DNA of 64,000 nucleotides, from positions 498,954 through 562,953 of the forward strand of contig ONZQ02000001.1 in assembly GCA_900312665.1 (NCBI GenBank), in the 5' to 3' direction. Each line of letters starts with the position of its first letter. Within the stretch, counting starts at the first letter, position 1. Source of the stretch: Cephalotrichum gorgonifer (lineage: Eukaryota; Ascomycota; Sordariomycetes; Microascales; Microascaceae). The position numbers and the translations under genes were made by a program. Under the pieces are notes generated by a model that saw only the letters and a list, made by a program, of their open reading frames with translations, did no database searches and was not told the origin of the DNA. Positions 11,816-22,495 of this stretch are shown here, piece after piece.

Positions 11816-13714
11816 TTAACTGGGTAGAATGCGGATGTCCGTGGCTTGTCCCTTCGAGGAGGCTTTGATGGCATCTAGGATATCCTCGATGGGGTATCAA
11901 AGGTATATCCGGCTCGGTCTTTCACTTCATTGGGAGATTGTCCGCCAAACAAAAGTCCTAATACTTGCCCCGAAACATTGTAGGCCGCGGAGTGCGAGTC
12001 CCCGCGGTCCGCGAAGCGTGGCTTCCCTCCTTAAAAGGTGCCCGGGGGGTGAAAAAAAGGAGAAATTCGGCGGAGGGGGCCAGGCGCAAATGCTTGCCGT
12101 AGCCCATCCTGCACAACGCCTTGTAGGTGCTGAATTGCCCAACCGTGACCCAGTCCTTGCACCTCTCTTGAATACCATCTCCCCTCCCCTTAGGTAACGA
12201 AAGGGTCGAGTAGAAGGGGGCTTCGGTGAGGCCCCAAGGGTTTCAAATGGGATGTGTTGGGGCTCGCACTTCGCCCCCCACTCAGTGACCCAGGGGAAGG
12301 CGTTGGTTCCTCGGCGGTTTGGCCGGACTTTTTGAGAGGCCAGTCCAGTCTGCCGCTCCTCACTGACCGACGGGCAAAGCCTGATCCGGCGAAGAGCTCT
12401 CCGAGTATATGACTACCCTGGTCAAAAAACGCGAGATTCTCTTCGAGATCGGCTTGGAATTCACGTCGCTCGCTCGCGTCTTCCTGTCGTTCCATATGTT
12501 TCATCAGCCCCGTAGTCTGCGGATAGCGTAGTTGTGCTTCCTGCAGCTGGGAGACTTGACTAGCTGACGGTTCGGGAAAAGTTTTGGCGAAGACTCACTG
12601 TGGTCAACCCTCCCAAGAGTGGAATTCTGCTCTGGAACACCTAACTGAGCTCGTAATGAGCCATCCTCGTGTTTTCGGCTCTCAAGAAAAATCCATTGAA
12701 GTAGGGACGGACCACATGGTGGTTTGTTAACACGTAACGTGTTCACTTAGGTATACTGGCGGTCTTTAGCTCGACATAGCATCCCGTGCACCCAAATCCC
12801 ACACTATATCGCGGCGCCGTGAACCTTACGCAGGTACTCGTTGGGCGCAAAGTCACACCCAAGTCCGACGTCCTAGGGTTATCTCTGCGCAGGGAGTCCT
12901 AGAGCGTACGGCACCTCCATGGTATATTCGTTCGTTGGCTAGAAAAGCTCAGCTGTGTATAGGTCGATTGTATTCTCCTCCATATGAGCGACCAAGTCAT
13001 GGGTGAGGGTATTCAAGTAACCCTGAATCTGTCTAAGGATACTTGCGCTGTCCGGAATAACGTCGTCGACGGAGATGAAGACGGTGACCGGGTTATCCTT
13101 GACCTTCTCGGAGTAGCCCAGACGAAGGAGAGATATGGTATTCCACTTATCCCTCGTCGAGTCAAACCCTTAGAGAATTTCAAGTACCCTCTGTTGGATC
13201 TGTGGCCAGTCAAGCTCCAGTTGCGGGTTCTCACTCAGGACAGGGCCAATTGTCTTCGGCCTATCCACCAGCTCGAGGTCCACGATTTCAACAGCCACGC
13301 TCTGACTGCTGAAGTGGTCAGAGGCCGAAAGCCTGCTGTCGGCATATAGCTTTATGTGGCGCACAGCATCGCTCCAGATTCAAGAGAGTTGGGTTTCCAT
13401 GAAGCGTAGACGAGGATGGTGGGCATGGAAGCAGCGTCGGGTCTGGGGGCGGCGCACGCACCAAAGTCTATGTCGTCAAATTCGACGCCGCATTCAGACA
13501 AAATCTCAACCGCTTTGACGGTGAAATCTTCTGTGTAGTTCTCGAGCAGTGACAGGAATGCTCCGGGTGTGGTAAACTGTAGAGGAAGAGGTCGAAGGGG
13601 GGCCGGGGCTCCAATTCGGCCTTCGGTTCTCGCGACGGAGAAACCGCCCCCCGAACTTGTCTCGTTTGAGTCGAGAGATGATGGTGGGGGATTGTCTATC
13701 GATGTGGAAACCAT
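11816..13714 (-). pseudogene. Decayed trypsin-fold (GDSG-type) protein gene
   Basis: Reading the minus strand and switching frames recovers one continuous, sensible protein. The ATG at 13714 starts a Ser/Pro-rich leader and a domain containing TILVYASWKP. A frameshift near 13385 leads to DAVRHIKLYADSRL and then LELDWPQIQQRVLEIL. An in-frame TAA at 13170 follows, then KWNTISLLRLGYSEK and DNPVTVFISVDD, which ends at TAG at 12939-12941. Weaker matches continue, then AGSGFARRSVRSGRLDWPL near 12340. Next comes FADRGDSHSAAYNVSGQV near 12000, where the usual GDSG serine loop reads GDSH. The end is YPIEDILDAIKASSKG, with a stop at 11816. From memory, fungal hypothetical proteins of this layout carry a C-terminal trypsin-like domain. 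At least two frameshifts and several stops make it non-functional. The family name is inference. Confidence 0.7.
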
Positions 13715-14175
13715 GGTGGCAGCTGAAAATCGCAGTAGCGGAGACGTGGACGAACTCAGAACCAGAGAGACTGAAGTGTAGGTGTATGGAATGGAACTGG
13801 GTCTGAAGGATTGCTGGAGGACGGCAGGAGCGACCGAGCTAGATTTAAAGAATCTCAGGTGGAGTATATGTAATATTGGCCGTAAAGACTCCTTCCTCAG
13901 TTCATTTTGCCCGGTGATTTGAGAGCCCCAATTCATTCAAAAGCATGAGGATATTTGGCAGCATCTAAATAAGAATTGTCTCCACTCATGCTAGAACTCT
14001 CCTCGATATTTGGTATACGACATCCTGACAAACAAAAAGAAACGAAAGAAAATATAGACCATGCATCTCCTTTTTTGAGGGTTTCCTAGTTGTAAACACA
14101 AAGTCTAATACAAAGTCTACTTCAGATGGAAACCTACCTTCGATATGCTTTTGGTACTCTCCACTCTATTTTAAC

Positions 14176-14466
14176 ATGTCTACTTTTGGTATAAAAAATC
14201 ACACTCTAGACACCAAACAGGTGAGGGGAGAGTCCTGGTTTCTTGCTTGGAGTGACCTCCCGTCTTGCTCGAAGTATGTGGCGAGTGAAGACAACATCAG
14301 GAAAGTGTCCGACATAACGGGGTCCGACAACAATCCAACGCCGTCATCGTCGTCGGGATACTTGGAGAGAGCCGGGGTTCAGTATTGCTATGAATACGGA
14401 ACTGGATGTACTGGAGCGGAACAACTGGTGACAGGAAAATTCAACGTTACTCCAAATAATATATGA
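14176..14466 (+). CDS. Doubtful small ORF, 96 aa
   Basis: ATG-initiated frame ending in TGA. The product is Ser/Thr/Asn-rich with three cysteines in its second half (PSC, YC and GC contexts). It has no recognisable domain and no signal peptide from this ATG; a signal-bearing upstream exon is possible but I could not define one. It may be a chance ORF and I do not recognise it. Confidence 0.2.
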   Translation: MSTFGIKNHTLDTKQVRGESWFLAWSDLPSCSKYVASEDNIRKVSDITGSDNNPTPSSSSGYLERAGVQYCYEYGTGCTGAEQLVTGKFNVTPNNI

Positions 14467-15569
14467 TGATACTACTTTTTCTCCCATATGAGTCACCACA
14501 CTTCCCACTTGATGTACCACCCACTATTCGCAGCTATGACTCTCTTCCCGTATGTGGGACTCGCTCTCCAAACCGAAAGTCCCCACAATACTCCAGAGGC
14601 CGGGCTCTCTTCTCCAGTCACCGGCCCCGCTTTTTTCCTCCGGTATGCGGGGCCGCGTAAGGTCGTCATTCCATCCTGGCCCGGCTGGCGGATGACATGC
14701 ATGTTGTACGTACCGGGGACTCGCACGACCGCCGAGCTTTCATGGAAGAAACAGAACTTGGTCGTCCTGGGCCAAGGTCACTTTGAACAAGCCAGCGAAC
14801 GAAGTAGACCCAGACAGGCATTGATGCCGATGGGGCCGTCGTGGCAAAGTCTTGACAGTGGATGTGCTTCCTTGAAGTGGCCAACCCCCACGCCCAGGCC
14901 ACGAAGATTTTTTTTTTTTTGCACGCTGATATTAGACAGACACCCCCTCGAATCACAAGTACTACGAGTACCAATTTGTACTCATACTCGCTATCCTCCC
15001 CAAAACCCACCCCTCTCCACCCCAAACTTCTTCGCTCATCCTGTATCAATAATCATTTACCAAACCAGGCGGGATACAACCGCGATCGGAATCGTGGGGG
15101 GACTTCTCAAGAAAATATTTTCACCTCCAAGTCAACCCATTACCCCTCGCATCGCAGGATACTCTGCAAAAGCTTCTCTGTGGACTCCTCCCGAAGTGAG
15201 CTTTTGAGGGCGTACAAGAATCGATATTCCGTCGTCGTTTCCATGTGTCAAACTTACGAGATTGTATCCAGTGAAAACTGACACCTCACATCGTGCCTCA
15301 TCCAGGTCATCACTTTTCGAGCAGGGGGTTAGAGAACGAGCTCAATATCTCACCCCCTAACAACACTGTTACCCCTCTCCTAAAGAAAAGGACAGAAAAA
15401 AGGACACAGAGGATGTGATGAGAAGTAGGCTATGTAGTAGGAGGAACTGGGGTGGGGTGGGGTAGGGGGGTGGTTCGACTGAGACAGCCACACACACATC
15501 TCATTCGGGAGCCGGGTCGTGCATTCTGAGGGGTGTATAGCTCTGCTGAGGCGCCACATGGATGGTAGA

Positions 15570-15590
15570 CCCCCCCCCCCCCCCCCCCCC
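15570..15590 (+). repeat. Poly-C run, 21 bases
   Basis: Uninterrupted homopolymer of 21 C in intergenic DNA. Its length is likely to be polymorphic or mis-called. Confidence 0.9.
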
Positions 15591-16789
15591 GCTCTCTTGG
15601 TCTCCTATGCGGCGTGTCCAAGTATGTACTCGCCCAGGGGAAAAGCCCCCGCCCCCACGGGGTGTAGGAGTATATCCTCGAGCAGTGACTGTCACCCCTC
15701 CCCAGGCTTCCTGGCCCTTCGACCTCAGAGCCCATGGACCGGCGTATGAGGCTTGCGGGATGGGGGCTGGAGCGGCGGGGGTCATCCCGGCGACTGGTCG
15801 CGTGGCCTTTTCCCCGAGGTGTCCAAGGCCTGGGTGGCGGGTGTGGCCAACATGCTTGGCGAAGAGCGATGGACGACTCACCATTAGGCAGGGACGGTTC
15901 CCTACCGGAAGAGGAAGGGCCTGGCTGACTTGGGGTGGTATTTGGCAGCCTGGTATGACGAGTCACTCCTGAAAGCTGCCCAAATCTCTGGATGCTTATG
16001 CTGTTTTGTGCCGAGGCCTCGGATAGGAGCGGGTGTGACCGTTTGTGTCAGGAGTCAGGATCCACGGAGTCTGGTGGTACCCAGCTCTCAGTGGGGGATA
16101 TCTTGGGGTTACAATAGCGGTGTAATACTGCAGAATCTGATCTGGAGCTTGCTCGCTTTTACACGTTACTTGCATTCGGAAGGTACGCCTACATCCCCAT
16201 TATCTATCTCACTCCGGCGGCATCGGATATGGAGGGGGGCGGCACTGTGGCCTGAGCCCGCGATGGAACCTCCATTTCGGATCGAGATGCAGTTCAATTC
16301 ACACAGGGATTACCTCGATTGCGCCGTCGCTCGACATTTCGGAGATTTTAATACATGAGTGTACGTGGTCCGAGACTGAGTCCGGAGCCTCCTCACCCAA
16401 TTGAGGCCTCCGCGAATGGCGACCTTCATCGAAGGTAATTCACCTGCCCCCAGAGGGAGTTCCTCCGACTACTACCTACCCTCGTTAATACAGCCTAATA
16501 GCCTTAAAGCTGACCCATTATCACTTGCGCTCGAGCAGTCGGTGGCATTTACCCCGGTGGCCGAACCGAGCCGCCTGATTTGCGCGGATGTTACCCGCAA
16601 TATGTCGGCAATCTCTTGGCCAGCAGGAATCCGGGGATAACTTTCCTCATGGGGAACTGTTCCTGAAGAGGAGAACAAATGACCAAATTTGTTTATATTG
16701 GGTTCATCCCCGCGAAACTGGAGCGGCTTTGTGCTTCCGAACTCGGATTCTGTTTGGCACCACCATACATGAGTATCTGAATTGTCACA

Positions 16790-18269
16790 ATGTTGATAAA
16801 CAGAGCCCGCACGAGGCTCCTAGCCCTTGCGGTAGCGCTTATGTCGGCGGTAAATTGTGAAGTGCGAGTTTCTCATCTGCGGACCACCACTCTCGGGACG
16901 GACCCGGAAGGGAGCGCACGACTCAATGGGATGAGCTTCCAGCAGGACGCCCTCACGACCTTCAACGGATGGTAAGATCGACGTCCACTCCACTTTCCCC
17001 AATCCCTCGTTCGTGTATGCACTTTCTGAGTTTCCCAGGCAATACGTCGCATATTACGAATCAACCGGCACCTACAACAGCCAAAACGTTGCCCTGGGGC
17101 GCCGAAATCTCAACGGCGGACAGACCCCCTCTGCGTGGGAGATCTTCCGCTTCACTGACTACGTCCAGAAGACGCAGGACTCGCACAACACCATCTCTTT
17201 GGGCATCTCTGGCGACGGCAACATCCACCTCAGCTACGACCACCACGACGTACCACTGAACTACCGCGTCAGCAGGCAGGGCATTGCGGCGGATCCCGAG
17301 GCCCATGTCTGGGGCGCGGACCTATTCGGGTCGACGCTGCACAGCTTGCCCGGCGCGGGAGCGGGACCGTGGTCGCCGGTTACGTATCCGAGATTCGAGC
17401 GAGCGGGGGAAGAGTTTCTTTTTGAAATGAGAATCGGCGCGTAAGACTTTGGCCATTCTCCTCGCGGTTCAAGAAGTCCCCCTCCTAACAATGGCAACAG
17501 GTCCGGCTCAGGAGACAGCTATCTCTACCAGTACACCTCCGGCTCCTGGTCGCAGATTGGCAAGTACCTCCAGGGCAGAGACAACAATGCCTACATCAAC
17601 GGAATAGACTACGCCAATGGGTCCCTTCACGCTACCTGGACCTGGCGCGAGACCCCCGACGTGGTCACGAACCACGACCTCGGGTACGCATACAGCGAGG
17701 ACCTCGGCCACACCTGGAAGAACAGCGCCGGCGCCAACCTGGGTCCGACGATACAGCCCTCCAGCCCGGGCATTCACGTCTTCAACATCCCCCAGAACAG
17801 CGGGATTCTGAACCAGGAAGGCCAGACCGTCGATAACGCGGGCCGCGTGCACGTTCTGAACCGGGAGACGGTGTCGGGTGTCCTGACGTGGCTGCACTAC
17901 TGGCGCGATGAAGAGGGGACCTGGACGCGGAACCCGGTATGGCATTCGCTCGGCCAGCTCACGCAGACGGGGCGCAGGGGGAAGCTCGCCGCCCATCCTA
18001 CCACCGGAGATCTCTTCGCGATACTAGCCGCGAACGAGGGGAACGAGGTCGGTGTGTACGTTTCAACGAGGGGTTCGGGGTATACGGACTGGACTGAGGC
18101 GTGGAGGGGTGGGAGCTTTGACATCGAGCCGCTCTTTGACCAGCATTTGTGGAGTGGGGAGGGAGGAGGTGGCATCGAGGGCGGGCAGGTTCTGAGCTTG
18201 TTTCTGAATACGGCGGGGGGGTATCCGAATCGAAAGGTTACCGTGGTGGATTTGGATGTCCAGGGTTAG
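16790..18269 (+). CDS. Secreted BNR-type beta-propeller carbohydrate-active protein
   Basis: Three exons: 16790-16971, 17039-17440 and 17501-18269. Introns have GTAAGA donors and CCCAG/ACAG acceptors, with a CTAAC branch site in intron 2; phases join exactly. The product is 450 aa. Residues 1-23 form a signal peptide (basic start, LLALAVAL core, small residues before C23), so it is secreted. The rest resembles the BNR_4 seven-bladed propeller family, which has structural relatives among polysaccharide lyases and rhamnosidase-type hydrolases. The motif DSHNTISLGISGDG (H110) followed by IHLSYDHH (H124, H129, H130) is the most conserved part and supplies candidate catalytic histidines. The substrate is not predictable. 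It faces the 3' end of the MFS transporter gene. It could act in plant- or microbe-polysaccharide degradation. Confidence 0.8.
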
Positions 18270-18787
18270 GGCTTAAGAAGCAAGTGAGTCCTGGCCTCTG
18301 GATCTCCTGGACCTTGAGAGAGCCGGGGTCTTCGACATGGACCTGCTTTTTAGCGTCTGCGTGCCCGTCGAAAGGACGTCGCACGCGGGTGGACATGGGC
18401 CTCCCTTTCAATACAGAAGGCACGCCCAGAGCCCATTTTACGTACAAGAGCTCCTTTCCAAGTGTAGCTAGATACTCTAGGTCACGAGGGAGAAGGAAGG
18501 GAACCGAGATGGTCCATGTCGTCCTCCTTGGATCATGTACTGCTTCATCCATGGGACCTCACCGGAGTCGCTGCAAGGTGGGATTTCATGTTGTACTCTT
18601 ACGCCCCCGATCCTACCACTCCACAGCCCCAAAACAATGGATCGTTTACTAGCACAATGATGGGGCTCAATGATTTCCAGTTGTACCTGTTCCTCATTAA
18701 GTCCCAACCGACGGCACGTACCAACACACACGCATACTCGAGCGCACGCCCAGAGTCCGGTCTCCCCCCCAGTCCGCCGACTGTCGT
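18270..18787. other. Convergent intergenic spacer
   Basis: About 520 bp between the 3' ends of the propeller gene (plus) and the MFS gene (minus). I see no gene or distinctive element; it should hold both 3' UTRs. Confidence 0.6.
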
Positions 18788-21176
18788 CTAGTGCGAAAAG
18801 CGGAAGTCCAACCTCTTCATCCCCTCGTCCGTTGTGTTCGCCAGGTAATCCTCCTGCTCTTCCTTCGTCATGGCGCTCCACTTCCTGTCGCGCACCTTGT
18901 TCCTCCAGATGTAGAACAGCTTCGTGAGGTAGAATAGCGCGATACTGAAGCAGCAGATGCCCAGAAGGATGCTGTTTCCACGGCGGTAGAGGGGCATGTC
19001 GTCCTCACGGTAGATATTGGAGGCGATGATGTTTCCCGATTGCACGAACCTAAGATCGTTAGTTCTCCGGCCAATCTGAAGTGAAACGAAGAAGGTAGCA
19101 ACGGGGATAGAAGAGGTGAGAGTAGAGGAAGGGCCACTCACATGTTGTAGAACGCAGCGCTGACAGCCCTCGTCCTCACGCTATTACTGTTCTTCGCGTT
19201 CCACCCCACTAGCACGGCATGGCAATACGGATAGCTCAGCAGCCCTGTTAGGAGTGCATACCTAATCCAGGGGCTCGCATTCGCCGGCAGGGCTATCAGG
19301 GCGATCAGCCAAGGCATGATCCATATATTAGATATCGACGATACGATGGCACGCTCCTTAAACCTCTCCGAAACCCAGGTGAGGATGAGAAGGTTGACAG
19401 CGAAAAGGAACTGCGAGGGGATGGCGAGGAGGTTGGCGTGGAATACAGAGAAGCCGAGTTTGCGGAGGATGAAGGAGAGGTAGTTGGTGGGTGGAGAGGG
19501 CGCGATGTAGGCGACGAGGCCAATGAAGTACAGCGGCCATTGCTCCCAGTCCTTGATGACCTTGAAGAGCATCGAGGGTCCAACGGCTTCCCTGCACGGA
19601 GGATGATGTTAGAGGGTGTGCCCAAGCGGGGGAGGAAGGTGAGCGGGGAGGGCAGGGAAAAAGAGGAGCGCGTACCGATTATTGAGGTCCCCCTTGCTGG
19701 GATCATCTCGGAGCAGACGGTTGACCATGATGTACTCCTCGCGGTCGGAGAACCACCCGTTCTTTCCGCGGAACCAGTTCTTGGTCTGGCAGGGTCCGGG
19801 GGGCATTAGACCCCACGACAAGATGCCGATGATCGTGGTCGGAATGGCCTCGAGTAGGAAGCTGACCCATGTTAGCTGGGAGAATTTTAGGGCCTCCAGA
19901 GAGGGTTACCCGGGCTACTTACAGCCAGCGCCAACCGCCCCAGCCGTTGATACCTCTCATCTGCAGGACACCCGCCGCAATGAGAGATCCCAAGATGTGG
20001 CACGTGCTTTTCCAATACGTTAGCATGCGGCCGGGCCATTTGGAGTTGGGTCCCACCTACCTCAGTGCAGTCCAGAAAAAGGACAGGCGTACGGGCAGCT
20101 CGTTCGACTTGTAGTAGTACGTGAGCCATAGAACAATGTCTCTGGGTAAGGGTGTCAGCAATAGAAATACATCCACGAGTAGAGGAGAAGTGTGGCTGTC
20201 AGGGGCCCTGAGAGGACTTACGGAATGAAGCCTCCCATCAACAACCCCATAAGAGCCTTTATTGCGTAGAAGGATGCGCGGTTTTGGATGAAGGCCTGGG
20301 ACCCGGCGACTATGGACCAGCCGATGATAATAGTCGGGATCCACCTAGTCTCTCGTTAGTGGCTGAAAGGAAAAGAAAGAAGGCCAGTTACAAACGGGGA
20401 GGAGGTAGGTTGTCCTTACCTGTCGGCGCCGAGCTTTTTGCTAATAAGACCACTGGGAAGCTCGGCAGCAAGGAACGACGCAAGGAAGATCTAGACGTGG
20501 TGTTAGAAGATCATTTCTCCCGCTCCCTATTCCAGACCAGGGATTACATGTAGATTAACACTCACGGTTTGGCCATAGTTGAAGTCGTTGGTATTCATAC
20601 CAAGCTCGGGCAACTATTACACTTGTTAGCGCTGAAAGTCCCACTCCACACGAATAACACCCTTGAAACGAACTCATCTCCCATAAACTCACCATATTAT
20701 CTGAAATAGCACGGTTGATACTCTTCCGGTGGAGATCCAGCGAGCAGAACATAATCCATGCCCAGACCATGATCCTCTTGTCCAGCTAACCCACCCAAAC
20801 CAGTCAGTCGCCGTTTTTTTAGCCGCTTCACCATCCCAGCTTCGAGCTAGCCGACAGCATGGGCTGGGGATAGGTTGGGGCCAATTTTTCTTTTTGGGGG
20901 GGGGGGGGGAGGGGGGGAGCCTGGTAGGTGGGTACATGGGACGGGCCATACCTTCCGAACAAGCTTCTTTTCCTCCTCCGGAGTCCATGTAAAGCTCGGA
21001 TCGAACCGGTGCCGGTTCTCATACTGTGCCTTCTCGTACACCTTGCGCCACCGTTCCGCCGCCACGGGGTCGGAGAAAACGTGTTCATCGGACGATCCAT
21101 ACCCGGAGGAATCGTTTCTGATGGACGTGGCGGAAGAGACAGGGGTCCCGTCCGCCTCAAAGGAAGGGCGGCCCAT
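18788..21176 (-). CDS. MFS transporter, anion:cation symporter family (Soa1/Dal5-like)
   Basis: Ten exons on the minus strand: 20952-21176, 20693-20785, 20566-20613, 20420-20490, 20222-20344, 20061-20141, 19923-20006, 19676-19861, 19142-19591 and 18788-19049. All junctions keep frame with GT..AG and give 540 aa. The hydrophilic N-terminus (about 75 aa) ends in EEEKKLVRK, followed by 12 likely membrane segments. The stretch NYGQTIFLASFLAAELPS followed by SKKLGADRWIP is typical of the allantoate/nicotinate/sulfonate carriers. By recollection it is closest to the yeast Soa1 (sulfonate and inorganic sulfur) group, but I cannot align it. It should act at the plasma membrane. The same-strand neighbour upstream is a TauD-type dioxygenase, which supports a sulfonate substrate. 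Intron 1 (166 bp) contains a long G/C homopolymer. Confidence 0.85.
20896..20917. repeat. G14-A-G7 homopolymer tract inside MFS intron 1
   Basis: On the plus strand there are 14 G, one A and 7 G. On the coding (minus) strand this is a C tract within the 166-bp first intron of the transporter gene. It may affect splicing or be a sequencing hotspot. Confidence 0.9.
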
Positions 21177-21189
21177 GGCGTCGGGACTA

Positions 21190-21585
21190 CTACGTGCAGA
21201 TGCGGCGTAGATTGGTGCGTCTCACGTGGCTTTCCTCGGTATAGGGGTTTGAGAGCCTGGTGCCGTTGTTGATGAATCTCCGCGGAACAAGTGTCACAGG
21301 CGGCAGGATCTTATAGTTCCGCGGGGCGCGGAGATGCTCGAGCCAGGGGTGATTATGAATTTCTCTCGCCAGTAGAGGGAGTTCCAAACTAGGAAACCAC
21401 TCGGTGGTAACATCTGTCTATAAGGTCACATCATTACCGAATCGGGCCAGGAAGTAAAAGGCTGCCCTGACTTGAGGCACCTTATCGATGGTGCCATGCT
21501 CGTTGAGAATGGCGAGGGATACCGCCTCTGCGGAGAAAGCTCCGCTCCCGGCGCGCTTGGAGCGAGGGGTACTACCCAAGTACCG
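21190..21585 (-). pseudogene. Coding relic with in-frame stop, family unknown
   Basis: The minus-strand frame reads sensibly as RRYLGSTPRSKRAG, then AEAVSLAILNEHGTIDKVP and RAAFYFLARFGND. It meets TAG at 21418-21420 and resumes in the same frame with TEWFPSLELPLLAREIHNHP, PPVTLVPRRFINNG and SNPYTEES, up to a stop at 21190. Another stop lies just before the first segment and there is no usable ATG. I do not recognise the family. It ends 14 bp upstream of the MFS start codon, so it occupies that gene's promoter. Confidence 0.4.
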
Positions 21586-22495
21586 GCGCTAAAGAGGACA
21601 TATTTCCCTCCCCGGCGGCTTTAGTCTCGGGATATCATCATCCAGCACCCCTGTAGATAGGCTCGAGCTCGAAGCGCAAACTCGTATGCAACAACAGGTG
21701 CTGATTCGGGGTTCGGGCCCCTAGATGGGTGAGTTGAGTGGGGAGAACCAGGGGAGGGAACAATGAGTGAACGACGGATACTCCGCCGATCATCCGCAAA
21801 GAGGTAAGTCTCCCAAGCATTCGCACCTATGAGCAGTGGAGAGCATCGCATGTCTCTATGTCACAGTTCCCGGGTCCAAATGGCGACATAGCTGCAATAT
21901 GTGAATCATGCATATCTTGGAACCATATCCCTGTCAGGCCCCACATATATATCTTGGTCAAGGCGATTGGCAGTTAAGCGTTACCGTGTTTGGCATATAA
22001 GCCGGACTTCGCTCCTCTAATAGCACTGAACGATGAACGATTTGGCTATGCTTATCAGAAAGTCGCGTGGGGGTTACTCGAACAATACGGGAAAGCCACG
22101 AAACTGAAGCCCACTCACCACGGAATCGCCTTACGAAATATATCGAGTCGTGTGATCTTGAATATATAATCGATTCCATTGAACTCAGCCCACGCGGCTT
22201 CCATTCTCCGATTACTGATATTTGAATAATCCGCTGATGTCCTGGATAAATATACTACCTTCATATGTCGGCTTCCGGCCGGATTGGTCATATACATAAT
22301 TGGGAGAGCCTCAAACTTACGAACATCTCGACCGCAGATAATATATAGACAGTGCTCCAGGATTCGACACTACATATAGCTACATGTGGCTCAAAAGATT
22401 GAGGTAATTGATCCCTGAGGGTGGTCAGTAGTGTCCGCCTCGGGCCCCGCCTGACTAGCAGCTTATTCTCTCACCAAAGCAAATCCATCGACTAT
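21586..22495. other. Intergenic, no gene seen
   Basis: AT-richer than the flanking genes, with many TATA-like strings and stops in all frames. It includes the 3' flank of the TauD-type gene. I see no coding or RNA signal. Confidence 0.55.

Larger units (their letters stand above)
13715..16789. other. Intergenic region, 3 kb
   Basis: Between the decayed trypsin-fold gene and the beta-propeller gene. It holds a possible short ORF (14176-14466), a 21-base C run (15570-15590), CT-rich stretches and a TACGAGTAC-type palindrome at about 14960. I see no other supported gene. Confidence 0.5.
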
